64,000 bases of DNA from positions 17,353,012 to 17,417,011 of the forward strand of contig CM068313.1 in assembly GCA_034766995.1 (NCBI GenBank), read 5' to 3'. The stretch is from Acanthacorydalis orientalis. Lineage: Eukaryota; Arthropoda; Insecta; Megaloptera; Corydalidae. Positions 39,755-50,732 of the stretch are shown piece after piece. Under the pieces are notes generated by a model. That model searched no databases. It was not told the DNA's origin and saw only the letters and a list, made by a program, of their open reading frames with translations. Every line of letters starts with the position of its first letter. The stretch's first letter is position 1. The translations under genes and the position numbers were made by a program.

Positions 39755-39810
<56 letters not shown>
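39755..39810. repeat. (TA)n microsatellite
   Basis: TA array of about 56 bp. Confidence 0.95.
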
Positions 39811-39814
<4 letters not shown>

Positions 39815-41821
39815 TCTAATTAGAACTTATTGATACAAATTTTATTACTACAATATAAAACATATCTGTTCTTCTAACCAATCAAAAACACAATTGAAAT
39901 TATTTTTTTTTAAAAAAATAGTTGATATCAACACTAACTTACTAATATTCACAAGATTATTGTTTTTTCTATTCATCTAATTCTTCATCATTACGTTTTA
40001 AAATCGTTTAAAATTTCTTTCAAAATAATATTGAATTGATTAAGTTTTTTTAACGATTTGAAACTTTTTATATGCAAATCTAGCATGATCCTCTGTTTAC
40101 AAAATTCTCAACTATATTCATGGAATACTTTTAATATTATGAAAAATTATCATCAGGAATGTACTTCACGTAGAACATTTCGTATTCAATCGTCAATTAC
40201 TTCCTTAGAATCCATCAAATATACATTTAATTATTACAAATCAATTATAGAAGCACTATTATCGAAATGTATGAACGCAAACCCCTTGAATCAACATTGA
40301 TTTGTGCCTGTTAGTGATGGGATTGAACCTACCAATAAGTTTAATAGATGATTTGAGAGGAATATAAGCACACTTTAGTGTTCACGTCACAGTTGTTTTA
40401 ATTGATCGCAAATACTGTGCAGCAAGTAGGTATAATGGTAAAGCCCTTGGCTTTATTATAAATGAACGACAATAAATGGTAATGGCAGATATCATTTTTT
40501 CTGTATAACCAATATATTTTTTTATTGAAAATTTTGTTATATATATATATATATCATTGATATTTTATTTTAATAAGAATGCATTAGACCAGTGATTCTT
40601 AAATCAATGAATCTGTTGCCTAAATTCTGATTATTCAGAGATAAAAACAAATATTACGTATGTATTTTTGTACTTGTATCTTTTTGAAGGAAATCTAATA
40701 TATGAAACGTTACGTACAAATATATTTCCTCACTATTTGAAAAACTAACTATATTATTTCTTGAAATATAATTATTTACAATTATATATATTACTAAAAT
40801 TAAGGGACTATAAACACTTCATAATAAAATGAAAACATCTTTAGACTTAATAATAAGATATATTAATAATTCTGATAAAGAGATTCAAATTGTGTTTGTA
40901 ATATTAAAACAGTTCAAAATAGTATACATAAAAATGTTCCTATATCTTATAAGATAATAGTAAGTATGTACTATAGTTTAAATATAATCTAGTTATAAAA
41001 AGAATAAAATATTTATTTTTATTGATGCTAGTAAAGTAATTTGGTGAAACAATTAATCAATGTATATCTGGATAAACATTTCAAAAAATTAAAAACGAAA
41101 AATCATGCGGTCAATATAGCTTGATAATACATCAAACTAAAGTTGTAAAAACAATATATAACATTAACGGTATTTGTTTATCAATCATAAAGTAATCAAA
41201 ATAACTTATTAATATGTTTTCTTTCGATCTTAGAAAAATAAAATATAACACCTTTTAAATTATTATTTTTAATATAAATTGATTCTTTTGCTGTATTTTT
41301 ACAACTAAGGCGAATATATATATTCCTACAGAAGAATTTATTTTTATAATAAATTCCATATAATATAATTCTATACAACTAATAACGTATTCTGAATAAT
41401 AATAGACATAACAAAGACCATTCACTACAAACATTTTATGCTACCAACTGCATGTTTTGTATCTGTATTCCTATTGTTGATCATATAAATGGCACAATAA
41501 ATAAATGTATTATAGATGATGATTACTACACAAGATCCTTAATCCAATTTAGTACAGATCATCAAGTCTCTTGACATCTTACAAATATAATTCATTGTGA
41601 GTAGTATTGTGTATCAATCTAGTGTCCTATTGTATCAATACTGAAGTTTTTTATGAGATAGTCAGACGGTTCTTTCACTGTACTGTGTCTTAGATCTTCT
41701 CGATTTCTGTAGGGCCTAGTGTTTTTTTTTACAAACTATACAAGCGAAAACTTAACATTTAGTAAATGTTTACTATTTAAGTTTTCTTTAAGATTGAAAA
41801 TTAAAGTAAATATACACAAAC

Positions 41822-41824
<3 letters not shown>

Positions 41825-41861
<37 letters not shown>

Positions 41862-41862
41862 A
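41825..41862. repeat. (TA)n/(TATG)n microsatellite
   Basis: TA array with TATG units at its end. Confidence 0.95.
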
Positions 41863-42477
41863 TAAAAAGTAAAATAAGAAAGTAAACAAAAACATGAAAA
41901 AAAATATTAACAGCTATTATATTTTTTAATTCGAAAAAATACTTAGAAAATGCTGACTATTTATAAACCAATATCATTGACAATAAAAATAATCTACAAA
42001 TTGTAATTTTGAAATTAATTATTTCTAAACAAAATAATATAAATTTGCGGCGAAATAACTAAATTCAAACAAACCAAAAATCATCAAATCAATCCATCTA
42101 CTTAATCGAAAATCCGAAGAAAGATAATTAAAATAAAATATTAATTCACAGAACTAGGAAACTTTTATATCAACATACTGAAAATTATATAAGAAAACTA
42201 AAATTACTAAAAGTTTAATACAAGCATTATTTTATATATTAATTTGTATATTATATCTTTCGTACAGTTTTATAACTTCTATTCAGATTCATGGAAAGTA
42301 CAACATAAGAAATACTTTTAAAACCCAAAAGACTTATTCTACGCCGAGTACATTTTTAAAAGTATGCATTCTGTATATTCAATAAAAATTCAATATAAAG
42401 TGGAGAAGGCATTATAAATCACATATTTTATGACTACAAGACCTGAATACATTATTCAGAAAAATGAACGAAATAAT

Positions 42478-42486
<9 letters not shown>

Positions 42487-42525
<39 letters not shown>
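42487..42525. repeat. (TA)n microsatellite
   Basis: TA array of about 39 bp with TG units before and CA after, giving loosely symmetric flanks. Confidence 0.95.
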
Positions 42526-42533
<8 letters not shown>

Positions 42534-42875
42534 TAATTCCGATTTATATTACACTATTTTAAAAATTGAAAAACAACGTAACATTTATAATATAAATAAA
42601 TATTAAAATGTGATCTAATACAATCATCACCAACAATATACTGATCTTCAGCAGTGGAATGCCGCAACTGTCTTCAAATAACAAAATAATTTAATTTAGT
42701 CGTTTGTGACGGAATTTCACAATTCCAACTCAAGTGACCCAACAATTTGTAGAATTTGAGAACAAGTTTTACTATAACAAATAATGTATAATATAACAAT
42801 TTAAACCTGAACAGGCAATAGAAAATTTCAAATTGATAAATGAGAGTAATTAATCAAGCAAATACACATAAACGC

Positions 42876-42879
<4 letters not shown>

Positions 42880-42936
<57 letters not shown>

Positions 42937-42992
42937 ATGTGTGTGTGTGTGTGTATGTGTGTGTGAGAGAGTGTGTGTGTATGTATGCATGT
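42880..42992. repeat. Long (TA)n/(TG)n compound microsatellite
   Basis: About 38 bp of TA, then about 75 bp of TG with TATG and GAGA interruptions. Confidence 0.95.
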
Positions 42993-43351
42993 AATACAAA
43001 ATAAACATTTTTCTTCACTAATGACTGATCTAAACAAAAAAGTAAAGAATTTTAATAATAGTACGGTATGAATATAAAATATTTTATTATCAGTAAAATA
43101 TACAAAATCAATATTTGTTATATAAGTGAAGGGATATATTTTAATATTGTTTCCATAGCAGTCATAAAAAGCAAACTTCGGGTCAAGGTTAATAGAGCCC
43201 TTATATGCTTAAAATCAATATTCATCATGCATGCTGTTACTACTATCAGCATAAAAAATAAAAAAGGGTGTTGGATTTAATACGAAAATTTTAGAGTGAA
43301 ATTGCATCGTGAAAGGAATTAAAAACAGTTAAATTTACTTAAGGAAATGTA

Positions 43352-43354
<3 letters not shown>

Positions 43355-43407
<53 letters not shown>
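43355..43407. repeat. (TA)n microsatellite
   Basis: TA array of about 53 bp. Confidence 0.95.
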
Positions 43408-43410
<3 letters not shown>

Positions 43411-44594
43411 AAATATTTTTTCTCGCTGAAAACACCCAAAGCAATAAATTCAATTATGTTTGAATTTCTTTCTTTAAATGTTAATACAATAAAAAATACT
43501 TCCATTCTAATTTATTTTTACGTTTTTTTTACTATAAACCGTTATTAGATCATATGATACAATTGTACGGAGTGTACCTAGTACAAAACATATTATATTT
43601 AAACTGATCTATTATTTTATACCTGAATATATTAACTATTTAATTAGCCATGCAGTTTTTCTTATTGATTTTAGACAGATATTTCTTTCAAGGAAATATA
43701 TTCGTATCTTCTTTCGAAACTGTATTTTATTTATATAATATTTTGATACATATTTAGTATTTTTAAATCTACTTGTAGAAAAGTTTTCGGATAAAATCTA
43801 TTCAAAAAAATAAATTAAGAAAAGGTTTATTCCAATAAAACCTGTTTTATAACATTTTATATGTACTGAGATTTTTGTACTAGTTCTTTAAATATTTGTA
43901 TATTTATTTTTTTTGGAATCATCTACAATTATCCAATTTTATTAGATTAAATAGTAATATACCTAATCATTTCTCTAATTGAAAATTTAATTTACTTTTG
44001 AATACTATTTATACAGAAGAAGTATTCTACTATGAATACCTGTCGATTCATTATGCGCAAAAACGGTTCAATCGATATAAATATGGTTTATACGTACGCA
44101 TTTGTTTTGTTTGGAGAACGAATTGAGGTTAAAAATTATTTTTAAAATACTGTTTCATAATATTTATACACTGTTAAAAAATATTCTGTAATAAGTAAGA
44201 TAAATTATTTAAAGCATTAATTTATTTCTTATTACATGTAACTGAGTACAACACAGTATCTAATAATTATTTTTAATTGGAATTATTATTTCCTTTTAAT
44301 CAATTTACTTAAAATATTTATGTAAGTTACCTAAATATAAATGTTTGCTTGATTTTATCTATCAATTTACAATACTTAATGCTTTTTCTAAGAAAAAAAA
44401 ACAATTTACCTTCAAAACATTGTGAATTCCGTATTGATAAAATATATATCAATGTTTTTTGGATTAATATAACTTTAGGTTAAAATTTATACTAAACCTT
44501 ATTTCAGTAATAATAATTTAAATATCAGTTTAAATTAAAAACAATACTTTTATAAAAAAATTATCAATATTTTTTTGATGAGTTCATGGAATAT

Positions 44595-44676
44595 TCACTT
44601 CTCAATTATAAGCCTATAGATGCAACCGAATAAAATAATAAACATATTTTTAAAACTAATTATATCTATATAATTC
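44595..44676 (-). repeat. GC-tail dispersed repeat, copy 3 (core only)
   Basis: On the minus strand: ATATAGATATAATTAGTTT, then TAAAAATATGTTTATTATTT, then TATTCGGTTGCATCTATAGG and CTTATAATTGAGAAGTGA. This matches the core of copies 2, 4 and 5. The GC-rich tail is absent: after GAGAAGTGA the sequence turns AT-rich. Confidence 0.7.
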
Positions 44677-44702
44677 TTATTAAATATATAGTAATTTAAT
44701 CC

Positions 44703-44705
<3 letters not shown>

Positions 44706-44737
<32 letters not shown>
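44706..44737. repeat. (TA)n microsatellite
   Basis: TA array of about 32 bp. Confidence 0.95.
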
Positions 44738-44739
<2 letters not shown>

Positions 44740-44844
44740 TGTTTTTATGTATGTGTGTGTTAGTATGTCTATATAAACATGGTAGTAGATTATTTTTTGC
44801 AACCTTATAGTTTTTTGTGATTAAATACTATTATATATATATAT

Positions 44845-44862
44845 GGCTGAAGATGATGATGA
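44845..44862 (+). mobile_element. Tiny RTE-like LINE tail inside a TA array
   Basis: GGCTGAAGATGATGATGA interrupts an otherwise pure TA array (44832-44844 and 44863-44875). A short sequence followed by a (GAT)n or (TGA)n tail is the usual 3' end of RTE-type LINEs, so this may be an extremely 5'-truncated insertion. At 18 bp, chance or microsatellite change cannot be excluded. Confidence 0.35.
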
Positions 44863-45204
44863 TATATATATATATCAAAAAAAACGTAATTATTTTTGTT
44901 AAAAATTAAATAATTTATGCACAAAATATGAAAAATTAATTTATTTATCACTAAATTTCAAATTATCATTAAATAATAGTACATACACTTTTACCTGTAA
45001 TTATTAATAAAATAAGAAATAGGATAGAAAGTGTAAATAAATTGAATACCTATTAAATTATGTTTATATGCAAAACGTATTCATTAAAAACCAATCAATG
45101 TTGCTGTATTATCCATAACAATTCAATATCAATAAAGAAAGTGATGTACATATTAAGAATCAATTACGAACAAAGTATATGTACACATATATGTTCGCTT
45201 ATGT

Positions 45205-45208
<4 letters not shown>

Positions 45209-45281
<73 letters not shown>

Positions 45282-45290
45282 GTATGTATA
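45209..45290. repeat. (TA)n/(TATG)n microsatellite
   Basis: About 61 bp of TA followed by five TATG units. Confidence 0.95.
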
Positions 45291-45429
45291 TACATATGTA
45301 CATAACGAGATATCGATAATAAATGTAATCAAGTATTGTAATGTACGAACAAAAGTCAATTTTATATTCGTAGACCGTTCGATATTTCAATAATGAAACG
45401 TACCCTTTAAAATTGATTATTATAATACA

Positions 45430-45880
45430 TACCGTAAAATCTCGCCTATCGCTGACCTCATATCAAAATTAATACTTATATTATTTGTGATGGTCCTGTG
45501 CGTTCGAACCATGTCATAAATTAATCAGATTTAATTAGAACCTTTAAGATAACGCACCCATAAACATGACATTTATACGAGTTAACTAAGTTTATGACAG
45601 CGAAAATCGCCTCGGAGCTATGTCACCCGGAAGTTACCAAAAACCTCTCACCACATACGTCACACCATGTTTTATACTTCTTTAACGAGCGACACCGTAT
45701 ACGTCAAACCCAAAATAGTGTTCAGGGTATGATCGTAAAAAGATACCACGAAAGCTCTTGGTTTGTAATTCGTATTACACCATATCATCCCATCATAAAA
45801 GATAGCATCACGTCTACTTGCACAGTGATTCAGATCTGTAGATATATTTTATTCATTGGATGCTAGTGAGGTGTAATTTT
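45430..45880. other. Complex-sequence island
   Basis: More balanced composition. It contains a 90-codon plus-strand frame (45594-45866) starting MTAKIASELCHPEVTKNL, which I do not recognise. It may be an exon, regulatory DNA or an unrecognised repeat. Confidence 0.3.
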
Positions 45881-45905
45881 TGACATGGAGTTTTACAGTT
45901 ATTTT

Positions 45906-46030
45906 ATTTATTCACTGTTCGACAGACATGTTAGGAGTTTATTCAAAATTAGATTTACCGCAAAGTACGTGTCACAGAATTTTAAATTGTAAATAATCAA
46001 AACTCACTACAGGAGGATTTTAGATAATAA

Positions 46031-46073
<43 letters not shown>

Positions 46074-46444
46074 TTTCTAGTTATATATATATATATATAT
46101 ATTAATATTCTCGCAATTCATGATAAATTCTAAATTCTATTTAACACGAAGTACAAATAAAATAGACATTATTTTTTTAAAAAATTAAACATGTTATCAA
46201 AAATTAACTATAATGAGACAAACTACTTAATTATCACAAATAGAAATTTAATATTTTTTTTTATTTATTAAATACTGGTTTAATCTAATTATAAAATGCT
46301 TTTTACAGTCAAATTCACTTAATTAATATTAAAAGTAGAATTAATAACCAAAACATACTTTATAAACTGTACTTCATATTTTATATAGTACCTAAGTCTA
46401 CTAACTGCATTTCAAATTCATGACATTAATAACTTTGGATTGCC
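45906..46444. other. AT-rich DNA with TA arrays
   Basis: TA arrays at 46033-46069 and 46082-46102; nothing else recognised. Confidence 0.6.
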
Positions 46445-46498
46445 TATCTAGTTTATTTAAATAAACTAGATAAGAAAAATGTTCTTGAGAACATTTTT
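46445..46498. repeat. Two adjacent perfect palindromes
   Basis: 46445-46472 is a perfect 28-bp palindrome (TATCTAGTTTATTT and its complement, no loop). Two bases further on, AAAAATGTTCT (46475-46485) and AGAACATTTTT (46488-46498) form a second perfect inverted repeat with a 2-nt centre. Confidence 0.95.
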
Positions 46499-47088
46499 TT
46501 CTAAAACATTACATTTAATAATCATATTATTTATTAGAAAAAAAATTTATAATCACTTTAAAATAGTAAATAATTTTTTGTTAGTGCCTTAAATAGATAT
46601 AGAATAAATAATAATTTTAGAATTATTTAATCATATTCATTAATATTAGGAAATTATATTTTTCCATACATGTTAAGATTTTTTTACAGTTTAAAAAATG
46701 TAAATACACAGAAAGTAAGACAACAACGTCAGTTTATCATATAAATCGTAAAATTCTACGTATGAAGTTATAACAATCTACTTCTCTATTACTAGTATTG
46801 TCTATTTTTAAAAAATATTTAATTCAGCAGTAACGTAACAAGTTCAGATGAATTATTAAACCTAGTTTCTGTACACAAAATAACGCAAACATAAAAAGGA
46901 CTGTGAACAATAGCATTCTTATATCTTGAAATATTTAATTATTAATATTTTACTTTAAAAAGAGACGCCACTGAGCGAGGATTTTAAATTATAGACATAA
47001 CTATTTTTACTCTATTTTCTACCTTAAAAATTAGTAAAAGACAAAAATATTTTTCTGTAAAATCTAAAATAATCCAATTAAGGTTGCC
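46499..47088. other. AT-rich non-coding DNA
   Basis: Nothing recognised. Confidence 0.55.
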
Positions 47089-47186
47089 TTCATGTCAATT
47101 ATAAACCTATACATGTAACCCAATGAAACAATAAACATATTTTTAAACCCATTTATGTCTATATAATCATTATCACAACGTTGCTG
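47089..47186 (-). repeat. GC-tail dispersed repeat, copy 4 (core only)
   Basis: On the minus strand it runs from GCAACGTTGTGATAATGATT through TATAGACATAAATGGGTTT, TATGTTTATTGTTTCATTGG, GTTACATGTATAGG and TTTATAATTGACATGAAGG. It matches the core of copies 2, 3 and 5, and lacks the GC tail. It lies head-to-head with copy 5, about 140 bp apart. Confidence 0.75.
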
Positions 47187-47322
47187 CTTTATATGAGATA
47201 AACATGTTTGGGCACCATGAAATCTCGACGTCATAAATAAATAAGTTGACATTATCGGAATTTTTTGTGGATAATTTTGATTATATATATAAACTAACAT
47301 ACATACATATTATATATATAAA

Positions 47323-47454
47323 TCCATGACATCGACTTATTTGATATGTCTATTGTTTCATTCGGTTACATGTTTATGCTTATAATTGACAAGTGGGAGA
47401 CTACAGCGAGTCCAGAGATTGAGGAGCGAAGCGAGCAGGGGGCGAAGCCTCCTA
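47323..47454 (+). repeat. GC-tail dispersed repeat, copy 5 (core plus tail)
   Basis: The core at about 47345-47397 reads ATATGTCTATTGTTTCATTC, GGTTACATGTTTATG and CTTATAATTGACAAGTGGG. The tail at 47403-47454 reads ACAGCGAGTCCAGAG, then GAGGAGCGAAGCGAGCAGGG and the hairpin AGGGGGCGAAGCCTCCT, followed by AG and a TA array. The hairpin next to CTAG resembles Helitron 3' ends, which also insert in AT. This is only a hint, as the other tailed copies do not end in CTAG. Confidence 0.75.
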
Positions 47455-47455
47455 G

Positions 47456-47491
<36 letters not shown>

Positions 47492-47620
47492 GTTAGAAAG
47501 AGAGAGAGATATTGATAGGGGAGAGAAAATGTAGGAAGATATTTAATTTTAGAAGGAAATATCAGCACACAAAAGTTACTTGAATATGTCTACATAAGTT
47601 TGTGTGTATGTGTTTGGATG

Positions 47621-47660
<40 letters not shown>
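47456..47660. repeat. TA arrays with GA tract
   Basis: TA 47456-47482, GAGAGA near 47500-47508, TA 47625-47660. Confidence 0.9.
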
Positions 47661-47662
<2 letters not shown>

Positions 47663-47699
47663 CCATTTTTCCGTTCCATCAAAGCAATATAAAAAATAA

Positions 47700-48010
47700 T
47701 GAACTTGCAAGATACCGGAATCAATCACAAGTTTTCCACGTACAATGTATGGTCGGATTCGGTGAAACACAAGACAGAAGACTATTGTTGCAATGACACA
47801 AGGGAGCTAACGCAGCCGAGACGTGCGTGTATTTTCGCTGACAGACACAGTTTATCTGCGCGGTCGAACTCAGTGCACGTACATCAGTTTCTTGTCTGGA
47901 TAGCACGTGCCAGACGCACGTGCGGCCCCCACAGTAAAATTACCCTGTTTGTTGTGTGTTCGCAAAGCCGCACTGCGTCGCATGACACCAATAGAAAGAG
48001 TTAAGAAGTG
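47700..48010. other. CpG-rich island with paired CACGTG sites
   Basis: About 300 bp with roughly 20 CpG by my count. Two CACGTG E-boxes lie 13 bp apart (47904-47909 and 47917-47922). Frames on both strands are open (101 codons plus, 61 codons minus) but neither gives a protein I recognise. It could be a promoter, first exon or enhancer of a gene whose body is elsewhere. bHLH proteins bind CACGTG, but sites this short also occur by chance. Confidence 0.4.
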
Positions 48011-48453
48011 CCCATGAGTTAAATTGCACCCACATCACATCCACCCACGCTTTGTTCTGTTTTATTTTCTGTCTATATATAAATTTTAATCGTTCATATG
48101 TACTTCATTTTACTTGCACAGACAATACTAACACATTACGTATAAAAACACACACACACATTATATATATGTATATACATATATATAGATGTGTATGAAT
48201 ATATGTAGATAAAAAATATTTAATTGTTTGCTTCATTTTATATAGTTCATAAAATATTAAAATGAAAATACATTTATTTATTTTGAATTTTATTTTATTT
48301 ATTTTAAAAGACACAATTAAACTTCATATATTCAAGTCGCTTAATTCTAACAAAAAAATAATTTAAATCTCATGTTGACAGTTTCTAAAATAGCTGCGTC
48401 AAATATACTTAGAGGTGAATTTTATATACGATGTGTGTATGTACTTAAAAGTA

Positions 48454-48488
<35 letters not shown>

Positions 48489-49173
48489 CTTCATCAATAG
48501 TACACTTGATTAAAACTTTTATAATATCTATTAATAAATGTAAATTATTTTAAAATAGAGTTAAAATACGTTTAAAATCTTTAGTATGCCCGAAATAATT
48601 TAAAAACATCAAAATTGTGAATTGAAATAAAATGTATATCTAAACGTGAAAGTTATTACCCACATTAAACAAATATAAATTATAAAATAACACACAAACA
48701 TATATTATGTATGCTTATATATATATATATATATATACACACACAAATATATATATATATATATATGTGGACTCAAATAAATAAAAAAAAGATTTAAAAT
48801 CACGTCTCTTATGAAAGCAACTTTTTATTTTCTTTAATACCACATTTAATAAAAATATATACTAAAGTGTCTTTTGAGACGATATTGCGAAACTTGCAAC
48901 ATATGTAGTCAGTGAGAGAAAAACATAGTACTTGAATATAGAAAATAATATTTTTTTACACTTTTAAATGCTATTGAACTGAAAAGACTAGAGAATTGTA
49001 ATTAAACAATTATTTCATTCATAATCGAAGAACTACGAAAAAGACTATTGAATTAATTATAATGACACTTTTTTTAAACAATTTTTAATTGAAAATTATC
49101 TTCACTTATAAATTTTCTTAGACTATTAAAAATATATTTACTTATTTCAAATCATATCTCGATCATACATTAT
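48011..49173. other. AT-rich DNA with short TA arrays
   Basis: TA runs at 48461-48488, 48718-48737 and about 48745-48765; nothing else recognised. Confidence 0.55.
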
Positions 49174-49174
49174 A

Positions 49175-49686
49175 TTAAGTATAAAAATAAATTTTGTACC
49201 TTCAAATTGAATCAATCATAACTCGATTTTAAATTAAATATTTTCTTGTCGTTTTAGGGTTTTGAACTGCCAATCTTAATATTTTCAAACACTATATATC
49301 TTGGCCAAGCAGTTGGTATTATCGCACAAGACAATAGTGGACACGATGGCATCCGAAGAACAGCAAATTAAGCGCTGTATAATTTTCGCATTCAAAAAAA
49401 TGCTGATGAAGTTATGGGAATGATTTGTTCAGCTTTGAATAAAGGTGTTGTGGCGTATAAAACATGAAAAAAAAAACTAAAACAGTCGAAGATATCCGAA
49501 AATGCACTACAACTTCAACGGCTTAAAGCGGTCATACTTTCTTGACAAGGGGTTCATTAGTTATCCGACAGATGAAGCAAAGTTATACAAAATAATAGAG
49601 GATATTTTGATAATTTAAAAGTATTCCATTTTTCTATAAACATCATTTTCTATAAAAAAAAAGTACCGAATTAATTTGAACACTAA
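49175..49686 (+). mobile_element. Internally deleted mariner, family C copy 2
   Basis: A 512-bp element with TA at 49173-49174. The left TIR begins TTAAGTATAAAAATAAATTT, matching the 5' TIR of the minus-strand copy at 29999-30503. The right TIR, read inward, begins TTAGTGTTCAAATTAATTCG and runs into GTAC. The target TA on the right is not clean. The leader and coding remnant align along their length with copy 1, with the same internal deletion. Confidence 0.88.
49346..49611 (+). pseudogene. Mariner transposase remnant (family C copy 2)
   Basis: Starts MASEEQQIKRCIIFAFKKNA at 49346 and is open for 40 codons to ALNKGVVAYKT, covering the first helix-turn-helix. Beyond the stop a decayed C-terminal piece reads G-V-H-*-L-S-D-R-*-S-K-V-I-Q-N-N-R-G-Y-F-D, the normal mariner ending around GIH-LPDRW-KVIQNNG-YFD. 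The catalytic core is gone. Confidence 0.82.
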
Positions 49687-49888
49687 TTAATTTGAATATT
49701 TTTGGAAATTTTATTGTAGTGAAGATGTACACTTGAACGCTAAAACGACTTTAATTTATTTATTTAGGAAAATATATTCATTTTTAACAATAATAATATA
49801 TTATAGAAGTATTGAAATATTAATATATATTATTAATACAAAATTTTTCTCAGTTTGAACACTTTTTATTATAAAATAATATGTAATT

Positions 49889-49891
<3 letters not shown>

Positions 49892-49929
<38 letters not shown>
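49892..49929. repeat. (TA)n microsatellite
   Basis: TA array of about 38 bp. Confidence 0.95.
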
Positions 49930-49931
<2 letters not shown>

Positions 49932-50694
49932 AACATACCTATACATTTAAAAATATAACATTGTACAAACAATAGAATGAGGTTAACAACAAATATAGCG
50001 AAACAGAGTACTGACATTTTTCAAACATAGCGGTGACATATTTCGATTTGTTGTTTGGAAAATGTTTACGCACAGTTCACACGAACTCATTTATAATAGT
50101 TTTATTGTGCTCACATTATTGTTTGTGCTTTTCACATTAAAATTAATATATTTTTACTATCATTGAATGAAAGTATGTTGCATGTCAGTGGTTATAAAAT
50201 ACTTAGAACTGATAATATATCAAAAAACTATTTATACTGTGTTTATTTTTATATATGGGAAATTTAGAACTACCAAAATATTAATATATGAATCTTTTTA
50301 TGAAAAGAAAAAAGTTTATAGCCAAGCAAGAAATGGATTAACATAATTATATATTTTAATATAAAAAATATAATTTCATACTATATCATTCTACTTATTA
50401 TGGTGAACGAGAAGTTTAATTGGCGGAAGTACATTAAAGATTGAATAATAAATAGAACAATAATTATTTTCAAGAATAATTATAATTGTTAACATTTCGA
50501 TTTTAAAATGGTACCGTTAAATAACAGAATATAGTTCACTAATTAGAGAATATTTTATTTATGTTATTGGAATTGTTTCAAACAAATCTCTAATCTATAA
50601 AAATATGCTTTAATTGAAAAATCAAAAATGATATTTACATCATTTTTACTAGAATTTAAATTCATTTTTTTTTATTTTTGTTAAATTATAATTC

Positions 50695-50698
<4 letters not shown>

Positions 50699-50730
<32 letters not shown>
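50699..50730. repeat. (TA)n microsatellite
   Basis: TA array of about 32 bp. Confidence 0.95.

Positions 50731-50732
<2 letters not shown>

Larger units (their letters stand above)
34760..44594. other. AT-rich DNA with TA, TG and GA arrays
   Basis: Almost 10 kb without a recognisable gene or transposon. More complex but unidentified stretches lie at about 38100-38230, 38440-38520, 40290-40480, 41400-41720 and 42600-42780. The 80-codon frame at 40058-40300 and the 62-codon frame at 37080-37268 have no recognised content. Confidence 0.5.

Noticed and set aside
40058..40300. 80-codon frame
   Set aside because: Composition is typical of random AT-rich sequence; no family recognised.
40319..40440. 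A B-box-like GGTTCAATCCC (minus strand, about 40323-40333) and an A-box-like TAGGTATAATGG (plus strand, about 40427-40438)
   Set aside because: They are on opposite strands and cannot form one tRNA; no clover-leaf could be drawn around either.
42880..42992. Regularly spaced TG blocks considered as a CRISPR-like or tandem array
   Set aside because: Pure microsatellite with simple interruptions; no repeat-spacer structure.
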